Origin: Favolaschia claudopus | Lineage: Eukaryota > Basidiomycota > Agaricomycetes > Agaricales > Mycenaceae | DNA length: 64,000 bases | Direction: 5' to 3' | Assembly: GCA_037176885.1 (NCBI GenBank) | Contig: JAWWNJ010000004.1 | Span: 1,240,001 to 1,304,000 of the forward strand | Shown: positions 22,027 through 33,395 of the stretch, in pieces | How the letters are laid out: every line of letters begins with the position of its first letter | Numbering within the stretch: position 1 is the stretch's first letter | The notes under the pieces: generated by a model | Told to the model about the DNA's origin: nothing | Database searches by the model: none | The model's input: the letters and a program-made list of their open reading frames with translations, nothing else | Program-made: the position numbers and the translations under genes

Positions 22027-24101
22027 ATGAGTAGCCGGTCGAGCCAAGGTTCACGCGTTCCGACCCCCGAGCCTCCTCCACTTCCTCAGCCCGAACCCCT
22101 GAACCGTGCAGCTATCAACCAGATGCTTCTTGGACTTGGAAAATCCTATGTCTCAACTCAGCGCATCGATGATGGTTCCGCCCAAGACTCTGCACACGAC
22201 GAGGCCACCCCACTGCTTCCTCGTCCTGTAACAATGGAAGATATTGGCAAGACAAGGGCCGTCATCTGGACTGCTCTTACCATAATCTTTGCTGCGAGTT
22301 TGGTCATCCTACTCATATTTCCACACATCCTTCCCGATGCGCTAGCGCCCCTCGTCGGTCTGTATTGCTTGCTGTTCTCGGTTGGAACCATTCTTCAATC
22401 ATGGGTTGGGAATTAGGTCGTCTTCCCAAAGATCCCATGAAAGCTGCGCTTCAAATTCTTGATAATGCGCCGGTTATCGTCAGCATGGTTGCCTCTTTCC
22501 ATATCTCTGACGCTGACCCGGATAGTACAGGATGGACACATTGGTATGTGGTACGCATTGTTTGAAGAAAAAAGGAACCTAAACCATTTCCTGTTTCTTG
22601 CGAACAGATCTACCCGTCCTGTTACGGGCATTATTTGCGAACAATGTCAGTGCCGTTGAGCTCTCGGAGGAATCTTTCCCGGGCCATGTAAGCATTCCCC
22701 GCTTGCGTGCGGGTAAAGTTGGCGGATTCTTTTGGTTAGTGGTCACAAAAGAATTCTAGTTCTCCAGTTCATTTGCTCATTGGCGTCAATCAGGTCAGTG
22801 TACACGTCCTGTGCAGACCCGGCTATAGAGGGGGAGGACTTCCTGACTTCGACCTGGCGTGTGCGGTTCGCTATTATTCTCGCTGTTCTTTTGCAACCGG
22901 CTGAAATGAGTAACCGAAGTGATACTCTGGAACAGATTGACGTCGCCAAGCTGACCATCGAGAAATATCCCGACGTACGTTCCTTGGAAGAATAGACACT
23001 GATTCAGCTAACGTTGGCAGGTCTTTCAACCTGCGCTGGGATCCCAACACATCCGTGATGCGATAAGTAATGGCAAAATAGCTTCGTAGGCTGATTTCTC
23101 TCAACCCTTTGTTTGGTCTAAACTGCTGCCACAGTCTGCTCGGTGTCGAAGGGTCAGTGGATTCTAGCTGTATCTGGGGCTCCTACTCTGATAATGCGTA
23201 CTTTCAAGTGGGCACCAGCTTGGCAATTCAGTTGCCGTGCTGCGGCAATACCATGCGTTGGGGGTGCGCTATGTGACCCTCACGCATATCTGCCACAATG
23301 CGTTCGCTGACTCGTGTGGCTTCTCCCCGGACATTGTTCCGCTTCACGGCGGCCTCAGCCCCCTCGGTTTCCGTCTCATCGACGAAATGAACCGACTTGG
23401 AATGCTCGTTGATCTGTCCCATACGTCGGACGATACCGCGAAGCAGGCGCTCGCTCACTCCAAGGCGCCTGTGATATGGTCGCATTCTTCTGCACGCGCC
23501 GTACATAACCATGTGCGAAATGTTCCAGATGATGTGCTAAGCCACATCGGCACTGAGGAGGGTAAGAAAGATGGCGTTGTTATGGTGCGACTTGAACTCT
23601 ACCTGTATACATTGGATTCCTGAAATGTTTTCATCTCGTGCAGGTCAATTTTGCCCCCGTTTTCGTTGCGGAGGAGGGAAATGCAACCGTTGAGGCGGTT
23701 GCAGACCACGTCGATCATATTGCTAAAGTAGCTGGGAAGAAACACGTCGGTCTGGGAAGTGATTTCGATGGTACCTCGTTGTCATTCAGCTGCAAAAGTG
23801 CACAGTCTGATTTACAACATCTCAGGCATAGCTGACGTTCCGGTTGGACTCGAGGATGTATCGAAATATCCTGCATTGGTAAACGATTTCGTCGTTGACC
23901 TCTACAATTTCTAGACTTACCTGGTACCATTTCTAGATCGCCGAGCTGTACAAGCGTGGCTGGAACAAGTACGAACTGGCAGGGCTTGCGGGTGCCAATC
24001 TTCTCCGAGTATTTGAGGGTGCAGAGAAGGTGTCGCACGAGTTGAGGGAGGCAGGCGCCGTTCCCGTATTCGATATCTATGACAAACGCACCGACCTGTA
24101 G
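22027..24101 (+). CDS. Membrane dipeptidase, peptidase family M19
   Basis: The multi-exon gene starts [20 protein letters not shown], a cytosolic Pro-rich tail. One membrane helix follows ([20 protein letters not shown], near residues 79-98), so the enzyme should be a type II membrane protein. The catalytic part reads [19 protein letters not shown], with the zinc-binding H-x-D formed only after two introns are removed. It continues VGGFFW, then [64 protein letters not shown] and GLGSDFDGI. These are the metal- and substrate-binding blocks of renal-dipeptidase-type enzymes, which cleave dipeptides and related amide bonds outside the cytosol or in the vacuole. It precedes the kinase gene by about 230 bp in the same direction. 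Confidence 0.9.
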
Positions 24102-24331
24102 TAGCGTTCTATTCTACGGGGCATCTAAATTATTCAACTTTCCTCGCTGAGTTTTCTTTTACCTTGTTATTGGACCGGTCCGGAATCCGATAGGCAGTCG
24201 CAATCGTTTCCAAAATATGTGTAATGCATTGCTCATCAACTCATCCAACTACCATCGCCACCGAAACCGGGCTATAAGTCTGACAAGCCTACCCTACACT
24301 TCGCAGGCCGCCGCCCTCACTTTAGAACCAA

Positions 24332-25394
24332 ATGGTCAAGAAAACAAAAGTTATCCTTGTCGGAATCGGGTTGGTTTAAGGTCTGTATCTCTCGCAGATT
24401 CTTCTTGACAATCAACAGCGGTGCTACCTGCTCTGGAAAAACGACCCTCGCAAAACATCTGAAGCGAATCCTCCCCAACAGCGTCATCATTCACCAAGAT
24501 GTGCGTTCTTCTCCGCAGACCAACTTAGCACTCATCATCTATCTTTGTCGGTGGGTAGGATTTTGCACCCGTCAGTTTTGTGCCTATCGCGTCAAAATTC
24601 CATTGACTCGTGGTGCAGCCGCAAGAGTTGGTGCCGATTCACCCCGTGCATAATGTGCAAGACTGGGATGCTGCCCCCGGCGCGATTGACTGGCCGCGAC
24701 TGATCAAATTCCTGCGCAAGGTCAAGGAGACCGGCGAGATCCCGCTGGACCACCACAGTCACGACCATCTCAACGAGCAAAAGGACATGCCTATTCCAAT
24801 CGCAGTGCGCGATCGTTGGGTATCGTTGTTTGAAGGTGTGCGAGCGCGTCAAGTTGCTGAGGGAGGGGAGGATATCGTGTGGGGACTGGTGGACGGGTTC
24901 TTGTTGTACTGGCACCCCGAAGTGATCGCACAGCTGGATGTGCGGATATATCTGCGCGTTCCGCACGACATCCTGCGAGCGCGGCGGCACGAGCGTCACG
25001 GATACCACACAGCAGGTAGGAGCCTTTGTACCAGTCATTTTCCTAGCATAACCCTGACGTCTATCCATCCTAACCTCAACCCGTACCGTTCAACCAATCA
25101 CCGCTGCTTCACTCTGATGCGCGTCCGCTCCTGCCGCCCCGTGGAGTGCAATCCGATCCAGAGGGCACGCTATGGCGCGATCCGCCGCAGTATTGGGAAA
25201 ACATCGTGTACCCGGCCTACGTCGACGCGAATCGAGAGGTATTCGAAGATGGCGACGTGGAGAACGGCAAGCCTAGCGGTAAGGTGGAGAGACTGGTGCT
25301 GCTGGATAGTCTTGAGATAAGTATGGGGGACGCGGTTTCGCGGAGTTGCGAAGTGATTGCGGGGTTTGTAGAAACCGGGGCGGAATCGACATGA
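24332..25394 (+). CDS. NRK1: Nicotinamide riboside kinase
   Basis: Exons 24332-24369, 24419-24500, 24559-24570 (12 nt), 24619-25015 and 25162-25394 encode 253 residues. The P-loop GGATCSGKTTLAKHL is followed by SVIIHQDDFAPPQELVPIHP, the substrate-recognition stretch of NRK1, which is intact only if the 12-nt exon (Asp-Phe-Ala-Pro) is used. Further blocks are VQDWDAAPGAIDW, VWGLVDGFLLYW, DVRIYLRVPHDIL and TLWRDPPQYWENIVYPAYV. The enzyme phosphorylates nicotinamide riboside to NMN in a salvage route to NAD in the cytosol. The last intron (146 nt) is longer than usual. Eukaryotic family members are about 200-240 residues, so the size fits. Confidence 0.93.
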
Positions 25395-25632
25395 TTTCCA
25401 TGGCCAGTCACACCGATTTGTTGTGCATTCCTTGAACTCCTGGCGGCCAGGATCTGGGCCTCATAGATAGAATTTTTTGTATTTTTTGCGGTGCGGGGAA
25501 TATAATCACGGACCAGAGTTGCCGCGAGAATCACATGTTGGGATGAGGGGAATTGATGTGGCGTATAAGAACACCCGGTTCACAAACCAGCCGTATCCCA
25601 TATCCTATCCCTCTCTACCATAAACTATCACC

Positions 25633-27663
25633 ATGTCTGTCATCGTCGTCGGTGGTGGTCTCGCCGGTCTCTCTGCTGCCCACACCCTTCTCGAGCGCGG
25701 TGCAAATGTCCTTCTCCTCGACAAGCAAGGGTACTACCTTTCGTTCTCTTTTCCTTGTTTTTTTTTCGCTCAACCTTTCCTAGTTTCATGGGCGGAAACT
25801 CCACCAAAGCCACCTCTGGTATTAACGGCGCTGGAACCCAGAGCCAGCAGGACCTCGGTATCGCTGATAACGTCAAAACCTTCTTCGACGACACCAAGAA
25901 ATCCGCCCGCGACCTTGCTCGCGATGACCTCATCCGTGTCCTCACCGGCCGCTCAGGAGACGCAGTCAACTGGCTGCAGGACAAGTTCGGCCTCGACCTC
26001 TCCAAGGTCGCCCGTCTTGGTGGTCACTCGCACCCTCGTACCCACCGCGGTGATGCTCAGTTCCCTGGAATGGTGTGTTTCCTTCTTCGTAGTAACAACA
26101 GTCTTCCCTCACACGATATTCGTCTAGGTCATGACCTATGCCCAGATGGAGCGCCTCGAGGACCTCGCTGTGAGCAATCCCGAGCGCGTCAAAATCATCA
26201 AGAAAGCACGCGTCACCAAGCTCATCAAGGACGATTCAGGCGCTGTCGTTGGCGTCGAATACTCGCACAGCGGCAAGACCGAGACCGCCCACGGCCCTGT
26301 CGTCCTTGCTACAGGTGGTTACGCCGCTGACTTCACTGAGGATTCGCTCCTCAAGAAGTACCGCCCCGAGCTCTGGGATCTTCCCACCACTAACGGCGAC
26401 CACTGCACTGGTGACGGTCACAAGCTCGCTATGGCCGTTGGCGCTCAAGGTATCGATCTCGAGAAGGTCCAGGTGCACCCTACCGGTCTCGTTGACCCCA
26501 ACGAACCTGAAGCCAAGGTCAAATTCCTTGCTGCTGAGGCTCTCCGTGGTGTTGGTGGTCTTCTCCTCGACAACACTGGCGCCCGTTTCGTCGATGAGCT
26601 GCAACACCGTGACTACGTTACTGGCAAGATGTGGGAGAACAAGAAGGTATGTTCCGGGTATCTTTCTCTATTCTGTATACCGACCACCTTTTATCTAGTA
26701 CCCGATCCGTCTCGTGCTCAACGGACCCGCCTCAAAAGACATTGAATGGCATTGCAAGCACTACTGTGGTCGTGGTTTGATGAAGCGATTCGAGAGCGGT
26801 GACGCTTTGGCCAAGGAGATGGGCCTGTCGCCTTCTGTTATCAAGAAGACGTTCGAGGATTATAACGCTGTTGTACGGTCGAAGAAGGATCCTTTTGGCA
26901 AGAAGGTGCTTCATCCGCCTGCTTATCCCATTAAAGCTTTTTATACTGACGTTTGGTGCAGTTCTTCTCTGGCGAGTGGAAGTACGATGACATTTTCCAC
27001 GTCGCCGTCATGACTCCCGTGCTGCACTACACTATGGGCGGTTTGGAGATTGACGCCGAGTCGCGCGTCATCGACTCGAACGGCAAGCCCATTCCCGGAC
27101 TGTTTGCTGCCGGTGAGGTCGCTGGAGGCGTACACGGTGCGAACCGGCTTGGTGGCTCTTCACTGTTGGGTTGCGTGGTGTTTGGTCGCGTGTCGGGCGA
27201 CTCTGCGGCTGCATACTTATTACAGCAGAGCAGCGCTGCTATCGCGAAGGCGGGAGGTCGTCTTAGCGCCATTTCTGGACAGTTGGGGACTTCGAGCGCT
27301 GCACCTGCCGCCAAGGCACCCGAACCTGCTGCTAGCGGGTCGTCTTCATCATCGTCGGGAGGCAGTGGTAAGGAGTATACGATGGCTGATGTCGAGAAGC
27401 ATAAGAAGAAGGATGACATCTGGGTCGTTGTCAACGGGCAGGTGCTCGATGTTACGAGTGTAAGCTTTCTTCGTTCTTGCCTTGGGTATGCGGTCTTATT
27501 GACGGCGTCTTCCTTCCAGTTCTTGCCAGAGCACCCCGGAGGCGAGAAGGCGATCTTGCTGTATGCCGGACGCGACGCAACGGAGGAGTTCAACATGTTG
27601 CACGACCCCAAAGTCATCCCACGATACGCACCAGAGTCTGTTATTGGTACGCTGAAGAAGTAA
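25633..27663 (+). CDS. Soluble fumarate reductase fused to a cytochrome b5 domain
   Basis: Exons 25633-25730, 25784-26072, 26128-26646, 26699-26905, 26962-27459 and 27520-27663 encode 584 residues. The N-terminus is the FAD-binding loop ([20 protein letters not shown]). Blocks of the FRD1/OSM1 family follow: [53 protein letters not shown] and [20 protein letters not shown] short Ala/Ser/Gly linker leads to a cytochrome b5 domain at about residues 490-584 with heme ligands in [10 protein letters not shown] and NMLHDPKV. The flavoprotein reduces fumarate to succinate to reoxidise FADH2. The b5 domain probably supplies or relays electrons. There is no obvious targeting peptide, so a cytosolic location is likely. 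Codon use is strongly C-ending, which suggests high expression. Confidence 0.93.
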
Positions 27664-28829
27664 ACGGGAGCGTTGTTGTTGGAAGTTGCGAATTGCCACA
27701 CAAAAGCATAATTGACACACTAGCGTTGTTTAATTCTTGTCATCCTACATATTTATCGTTGTACCACCTCTTAACATTGGGAAGGAATTTATTTGCAGTG
27801 CACTCGCATCATCCTCACAAGGAAATTTTGCAGCGTCTATGATGACGGTGATCTGAGCCTCGTGGTCTCAATTGCCCGACGGGACATACTGGAAAGTACA
27901 TGATCGTTGAAGTCGTTGAACAACGGGACGATCCCGACGATGCCGATACTTACAGTAATTCCGAAGATTCAGAGTTTGCTTCCGCTTTCCCCCATATCTC
28001 CGAGCGTCGGTCTCTCGGCGCTTGCACACGAGTTGGATCATCGTCGAACACATGTCTTCGTTGTTCGCCGTACCAACCAACGTTGCTGTTCTGAATGGTT
28101 AACACGCTCAAGATGGGTAAAGACCCACTGTGCCGGCAAAGGATTATGAGATTCACAACGTTCTTCCGCGCCTTTGTTAGAAATCTTCCAAACTTGAGGA
28201 CCAAACAACGCGTCGTAGAACATTTTATGTCTCTAGCCCTACGAAATCAACGCACATTCGGAGAAATGAGGGGGATCTCAGTCTTGGCTGCCGTTCGGAA
28301 GCTCTCATAATCTTTTTTTGCGAAAGGTGGAACATGCAAGTGGCGGGATCGCAACACAAACGTATTCTTGTTCAGGGCGGCCGCTTCAGGCTATTGATAA
28401 TACTTCTTCGATTGTGGCAAAGACTTTCGGTGCAGTGGACTGAAAACAGCTCACTCAAAGAGCTTCAGCGGCCGCATACAAATGTCATCAGATCATCCTC
28501 TATTCTCTTCTGTGGCGGCCACTGCGTGGTTCAACTCTTCGAACTTCTCAGTTCCGATACACCTACTTGCTGACGGCCGCAGGGTCAATTCTGGTCAATT
28601 CAGACGTACGCCCTGCCTGTCAACTCGTGATTTGGTGTGTCTTCTTCTATCGTTCACCGCTGCTGCAACCTTGCGGGCCGCAGCAAGTGAAGACAGACTG
28701 AGAACGAGGCGATGATTGTGGGGTTTGCATATGATTAGATTTGTGACCGCCGAAGAAGGACGATGCGGCTATCAATCCTGCAACGCATATAAATCCAGCT
28801 CGCATGGCAAGCACTACAAGTTATACCCA
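27664..28829. other. Long intergenic region before the spherulin-like gene
   Basis: About 1.2 kb contains no supported gene on either strand. It presumably holds the 3' UTR of the fumarate reductase gene and a large upstream control region for the secreted protein. A TATA box lies near its right end. Confidence 0.45.
28788..28793 (+). promoter_or_regulatory. TATA box of the spherulin-4-like gene
   Basis: TATAAA within CGCATATAAATCC lies 37 nt upstream of the ATG. The spacing implies a very short leader if the site is used, as is common for strongly induced secreted-protein genes. Confidence 0.5.
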
Positions 28830-29684
28830 ATGGTTTCTCAGAGCTTACTCGTTCTCGCCAGCATCATTGGATATACCGCGGCAACGGGAGTGCTCCTGCC
28901 GCTTTATGTCTATCCTTCACTTGATTTCGGAGACGGTGCGGCCCTCTGGCAGCCAGCGCTCTCTGCCATATCGAGCTCTCCCAACGTCCCTTGGCTAGTG
29001 GTCGTCAATCCACACAACGGCCCAGGTCTGTCGGGCCAGCCAGGGGACGCAGATCCCAACTACATCAGCGGGGTTTCGCAGCTGAACGCGCATTCCAACG
29101 TCAAGACCATCGGCTACGTGCGAACCAATTTCGCTGCGTCGCCCATAGCAGAAGTCGAGGCCAATATCACCATTTGGAAAAGCTGGGGTACATACACCGC
29201 CGCCGACATCAGTGTGGACGGTATCTTCTTCGACGAGACGTCGACCTCCGATTTCAACTATCTCAGCACGGTTATTTCGTTCGCGCGCAACGCCTTTGGT
29301 AGCAAGGCCATCACCACAATCTGTAATTTTGGTGTCAAGGCCGATGTCCAGTTCTACAGCATTTGCGACGTCGTTATAGCGTTCGAAAGCTGTTTGAACT
29401 GTAAGGACTCGTCGGGGGCACAGCTGCCTCAGTACAAGAGTCAGACGACGATCACCAGTAACATCCCTAGCGGGAAACAGAGCCAGGGAGCTATCCTTGT
29501 CCACGACTTTGTCGGTACTGCAGCAGATGGGAGTGCGGCCAGTACCGCCCTTCTGCAGCAATACACCCATACGCTGGCCCTCAACGGAGTGGGATGGTGT
29601 TACTTTGGTTCGGCGGGCTATTCAAGCATCACGACGCCCCCCGCGACAGTCGGTGCGTTGGCAGCAGCTGTGGCTAGCGGTTGA
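28830..29684 (+). CDS. Secreted spherulin-4-like (spherulation-specific family 4) protein
   Basis: A single-exon frame of 284 residues. The N-terminus MVSQSLLVLASIIGYTAATG is a likely signal peptide. The mature part follows the family 4 pattern: GVLLPLYVYPS, SPNVPWLVVVNPHNGPG, VKTIGYVRTNFA, WGTYTAADISVDGIFFDETS and HTLALNGVGWCYFGSAGYSS. Spherulin 4 was first described in slime-mould encystment; fungal relatives are secreted or cell-wall proteins with a TIM-barrel-like fold and no settled activity. The Asp-Gly-Ile-Phe-Phe-Asp-Glu run resembles acidic active-site residues of glycosidase-type barrels, so polysaccharide binding or cleavage is possible. Lack of introns is unusual for this neighbourhood. 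Confidence 0.9.
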   Translation: MVSQSLLVLASIIGYTAATGVLLPLYVYPSLDFGDGAALWQPALSAISSSPNVPWLVVVNPHNGPGLSGQPGDADPNYISGVSQLNAHSNVKTIGYVRTNFAASPIAEVEANITIWKSWGTYTAADISVDGIFFDETSTSDFNYLSTVISFARNAFGSKAITTICNFGVKADVQFYSICDVVIAFESCLNCKDSSGAQLPQYKSQTTITSNIPSGKQSQGAILVHDFVGTAADGSAASTALLQQYTHTLALNGVGWCYFGSAGYSSITTPPATVGALAAAVASG

Positions 29685-30020
29685 CTTGCGAGTCGATGGA
29701 GGTCAGTGCCCGATTCAGAGATCTCCGCCCCAGTCGCTGAAACAAAAAAAGACCTAGACACAGCAGTTGCTGTTAATCCGCAAGCCAATCTGGAGGATTT
29801 GTACTTACCTGAGGTTTCTTGGAACAGTCAGAAGTGAATCGCGGATCTGTGGAATACCAGTGTAAAAACCTTGGTTGCTTTGAATTAAAACTCGATTATC
29901 CGTGCTACAGTACATATCTTAGGTCCATAAAAAAGTCCTTCCAGGATTTCGACAACTGAGTTTCCGGAGAAAAAATAGAATAATATCACCTGTTTGAGCT
30001 AGACGAACCAGGTATCGAGT
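29685..30020. other. Convergent 3' intergenic region
   Basis: This A/T-rich stretch lies between two convergent genes, probably made of their 3' UTRs. No further element was recognised. Confidence 0.5.
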
Positions 30021-31729
30021 TCAGAGGATACTGCTCCAGCCGGCGTCGCGCGTCTTCTTCACCAAGCGCTTGACTTCCTGAGACCGGGCTCGGGTTGTCA
30101 CAAGCAAAGTGTCGGGCATGTCGACAATGACGAGATCATCTACCCCCAAGCAGGCGATGAGCCGTCCTGACTGGGGGACAACAATACCGCCAGCGACTTG
30201 ATCAGTAATGACTGTTTGAATAGCGAAGTATGAGAATGAGTGCCGCTAAGATTGAAAGATATAGCTTACCCAAGTTGTTATCCCCTAGAATGCGAGGTTG
30301 GTTATGTTCCGCGGGGAGCAGGTCCGCGAGGGACGAGAAATCGCCGACGTCGTCCCAGCCTACTTGAAAGTCAGAGCGACACTCACGACGTCAACGTTTA
30401 TAGCGCACCGAATGTAGCAGGCACGACTGCAACCCGGCCAGTCAAGGCAGCAGGCTCCGCAATGGCGTTATCAATAGGAATCTTTTCCAGGGCCGGCCAA
30501 ATCTCTTCCAACACTGAATTCCTCTTGGCTTCATCATCCCAGACTTCTGCAATCTTCGTCAGTCCACTGTGTATCGCGGGGCGATACTCTTTGAGCAGCT
30601 CCATAAGGAAAGTTGCTTTTGTGACGAACATCCCGGCATTCCAGCGGTACGTTCCAGTCGCGATGTAGGCAGCAGCAGTCCGCGCGTCTGGTTTTTCCTT
30701 GAAACTAGATACAAGACGGGCATTGGGAGCCTCTTTAATGTCCATTTTCTCCCCAAGACGCACATAACCGAAGCCAGTGGAAGGATGCGAAGGTGCAATG
30801 CCGATCGTGACCAGATAATTGCGCCGCGCAACTTCGACAGCTTCCGCCACCGCAGACAGAAATGCATCGTCGCCAGAAATCATGTGGTCCGCCGCAAAGG
30901 ACCCAATAATGGCGTCCGGATCACGCTTGGCAAGAACTGCAGCGGCCAAGCCAATGGCCGCCATGGAATCTTTTGGACCAGGTTCACAGAAGAGATTATG
31001 GGCGAGCAGGTCTGGAAGCTGCTGGTGGATGACGCCGACATGGGCGGGACCAGCGACGATGGTAGTACGGGCAGCCGATGTAAGGGGGAGAAGACGGTCC
31101 CATGTGGCCTGGATGAGTGAACGGCCTTTCAGAGTGAGATCGAGAAGGAATTTGGGATGATCTTCACGCGACAATGGCCAGAGACGAGTTCCAGCACCGC
31201 CAGCCGGGATAACCACATAAAAGCCTGGAATATCACGAGCTGAGCCGAAGGGAAAGGAGGTAGGAACGCCGTCGCCGAGAGGAGATGGATGGTATGCTGG
31301 TGAAGACCCAAGTTGAGATTGAGAGAACGCTGGTTGGGACTGAACGATGGCGGGGACTGAATTGAGGAGAAAAGGAGATTTAGCACGAAGCTGGGGGCTG
31401 GGCGGGGCTTGGGGGGTCATGAAACCGGGTGTTCCATTTCGATTATTCTAGTCAACGGTCAGGATTCGTCTCCTCATTCGTAGAACGCGGGCGATACCTG
31501 GAAACCTTCTCTTATTTTGAGCTCAAGGATAGAGTTAGCCTGGCGTAGCTGCTCGCATTCGTGGCGAACGGATGCAAGGTCGAGAGACTAAAGAAGGAAA
31601 TGAGCGTTTCGCATTATACAACATCGAGGAAGAGTGAAGCACGTTTTGCTGAACGATGGCAAGGATTTCGTGGAGAACGTTGGCGTCGGCGACCTGCCCA
31701 GCAGGCAAAGAGGGAGCGGTAGATGCCAT
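30021..31729 (-). CDS. Bacterial-type mannose-1-phosphate guanylyltransferase with added N-terminus
   Basis: Exons 31729-31643, 31587-31498, 31447-30409, 30359-30270 and 30211-30021 encode 498 residues. Residues 1-60 form a helical, possibly coiled-coil segment (VADANVLHEILAIVQQN, SVRHECEQLRQANSILELK). A Ser/Pro linker of about 60 residues follows. The nucleotidyltransferase domain begins VVIPAGGAGTRLWPLSRE, with SFAADHMISG, STGFGYVRLG, SFKEKPDARTAAAYI, RWNAGMFV, IDNAIAEPAA and FGWDDVGDFSSLADLL, ending LLVTTRARSQEVKRLV. It makes GDP-mannose from mannose-1-phosphate and GTP. The blocks match actinobacterial ManC-type enzymes rather than the PSA1/MPG1 type normally used by fungi, so transfer followed by intron gain is possible. 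The two 5' exons join the enzyme exon in frame through clean GT-AG sites. Confidence 0.87.
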
Positions 31730-31890
31730 GGGCGATGCAAGTCGGTGCAAACCAGCGATATGTAGGGAAGAGTTATTTATACAACTTGAATTTTTCGCTG
31801 GCAGATCAAGCCACGGTCACGCTCATCCAGAAAAATACACGTAGTAGTACACTGTAGTACACGATATATAATATACGCTTCAACGTGGTC

Positions 31891-32917
31891 CTATTCTTCA
31901 TCGCTCTCGAACTCAATCGCCTGGTACTTTCTGGCTTTCTTGTTGGGATTTGCCAGAGATGCGCCTTTCAAGGCCCGAGGAGCCGCCGCTGGCTCTGCAG
32001 ACAATTCATCGGTCAACTCGTTAATTCGCGAGACGAAACAGAGCGTACTGGGGGCTTCTTCCGGCGAGGGTAGTCTCTTTTTCTTCTGCTGTTTCTCCAG
32101 TTCCGCTTTCAGCGCCTTAATTTCTTCCTGCGCTTTATGACCGGCAGTTCTTGCGTTGGTTTTCTGAGATTTCTCTGCAACTTTGACCTCGTGGCTCTCT
32201 TCACGCGGAGCCTTTGCCTTTCCTGTCGATTTGGAACTGGCGGTACTGGCTACGGCAGGTACTGCGCCAAGGAAAACATAGTTGCCCCGTGAATAATACA
32301 AGGGTCGAGACCAACAAGCTGAGGTACATACCAGACCGTGATACAACTGAGGTGCTTGCAATCGGGACTGCAGACGGATTGAGGCGGCATTGCCGAGATT
32401 GTGCGTTCAGGGCAATCTTAGGTAGAGTTTTAGTTAAATCGTTTGTAGCGCATAAGTACCGTGCTCACTTACATTCACGAAAACCTCGGTTGTGTATGCC
32501 GCTGCCTCTCCCAAGCTCATTTCAGTGAGCTCAACATGCATCGGTTTCTTAGATGTCGGTCCCAAAGTTAACTAGAATGAACGCCGCATCGGTTGTAAGA
32601 ACGCAGAAAGGACTCAAGCGAATTACTTTATACCGTTCACCCTCCTCAACATATAGCTCACCCTGTACGATGCTCTCTGCAAGCTTCTCAGCGAAGGATT
32701 CAAGAAGAGTGTCACTGGCTGATTTTCCGACGATGGCGCGCACGTCTGTTGCACCCCAGCCTCCTCGCCACCATCGACCCTCTGCACCTGTCAGACCAAG
32801 GTGTATGTTCCATTTGTCTGCGACGTCTGATATCACAACAAACTTGTCCATTCCTTGGTATATTACTTGAATGAGTTCATCCAGAGCGCCAAAGTTGGCC
32901 ATAACATCGGAAGACAT
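31891..32917 (-). CDS. XRCC4/PAXX-like end-joining factor (putative)
   Basis: Exons 32917-32627, 32571-32473, 32416-32332 and 32261-31891 encode 281 residues. The N-terminal part looks like an XRCC4-superfamily head: KFVVISDVADKWNIHL, then GRWWRGGWGATDVRAIVG, SFAEKLAESIVQGELYVEE and LTLGPTSKKPMHVELTEMSL. In PAXX and XRCC4 the same order is a beta-barrel head with an aromatic-rich strand, a helix, and a final strand leading into the stalk. A charged helical region follows (EEIKALKAELEKQQKKK), then a basic, acidic-ended tail (NPNKKARKYQAIEFESDEE) suited to nuclear import and Ku binding. The inferred role is bridging DNA ends in non-homologous end joining. The assignment rests on pattern only. 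It is transcribed in tandem with the guanylyltransferase. Confidence 0.6.
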
Positions 32918-33156
32918 GTCGCCAGCGTGCCAGTGATGTTGGTCGAGCAAAGAGGTACAAGTGCGTTACAGAAGTCACACGAAACGCGACTACACGTGAT
33001 GTGTCACATCCTCTAATTACCCTCGCGTTGACGCGTCAGAGATCCAAAACTCCGAACAGTCATTTCACCACCTCATTCCGAATTGTCATCCGCTATATCT
33101 CGCTTTAGTACTAGACAGTACTAGACGCTCGTCGTTCCCGCCCTTAAAGCAGATTA

Positions 33157-33395
33157 ATGGGGACAGATTCAGATTCAAGCTTTTTCAATCATGTTGAAGA
33201 TCTCGACGAGTACACGCGGGCTTCTGTCCCCATGGTCGACGGTGATCTACTCGCCTTGCCTTCCTAGTCTCCATTGACCTAACTTGACAAATAAAGTACA
33301 TCTACGCAGACTGGCTGTACACCGGCACCCACAAACCTTCCAAGACGCCGTCCGCCCATGCACTCTTGGCTGCCCTTACCTCAAGCACTCAGTAA
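33157..33395 (+). CDS. Putative short gene or gene remnant
   Basis: An ATG at 33157 opens a frame reading MGTDSDSSFFNHVEDLDEYT. A GT donor at 33235 and acceptor at 33296 would join it to YIYADWLYTGTHKPSKTP, ending at the TAA at 33393-33395. A second donor at 33242 is possible but gives another frame. No family is recognised. The frame ends immediately left of the candidate mobile element, so it could be a gene cut short by an insertion. It is divergent from the XRCC4-like gene, with 239 bp between start codons. Confidence 0.3.

Noticed and set aside
27027..27701. 224-codon minus-strand frame
   Set aside because: It is antisense to the last exons of the fumarate reductase gene, which has strong family evidence.
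28995..29570. 191-codon frame antisense to the spherulin-like gene
   Set aside because: It is a shadow of a GC-rich single-exon gene whose sense frame has clear family motifs.
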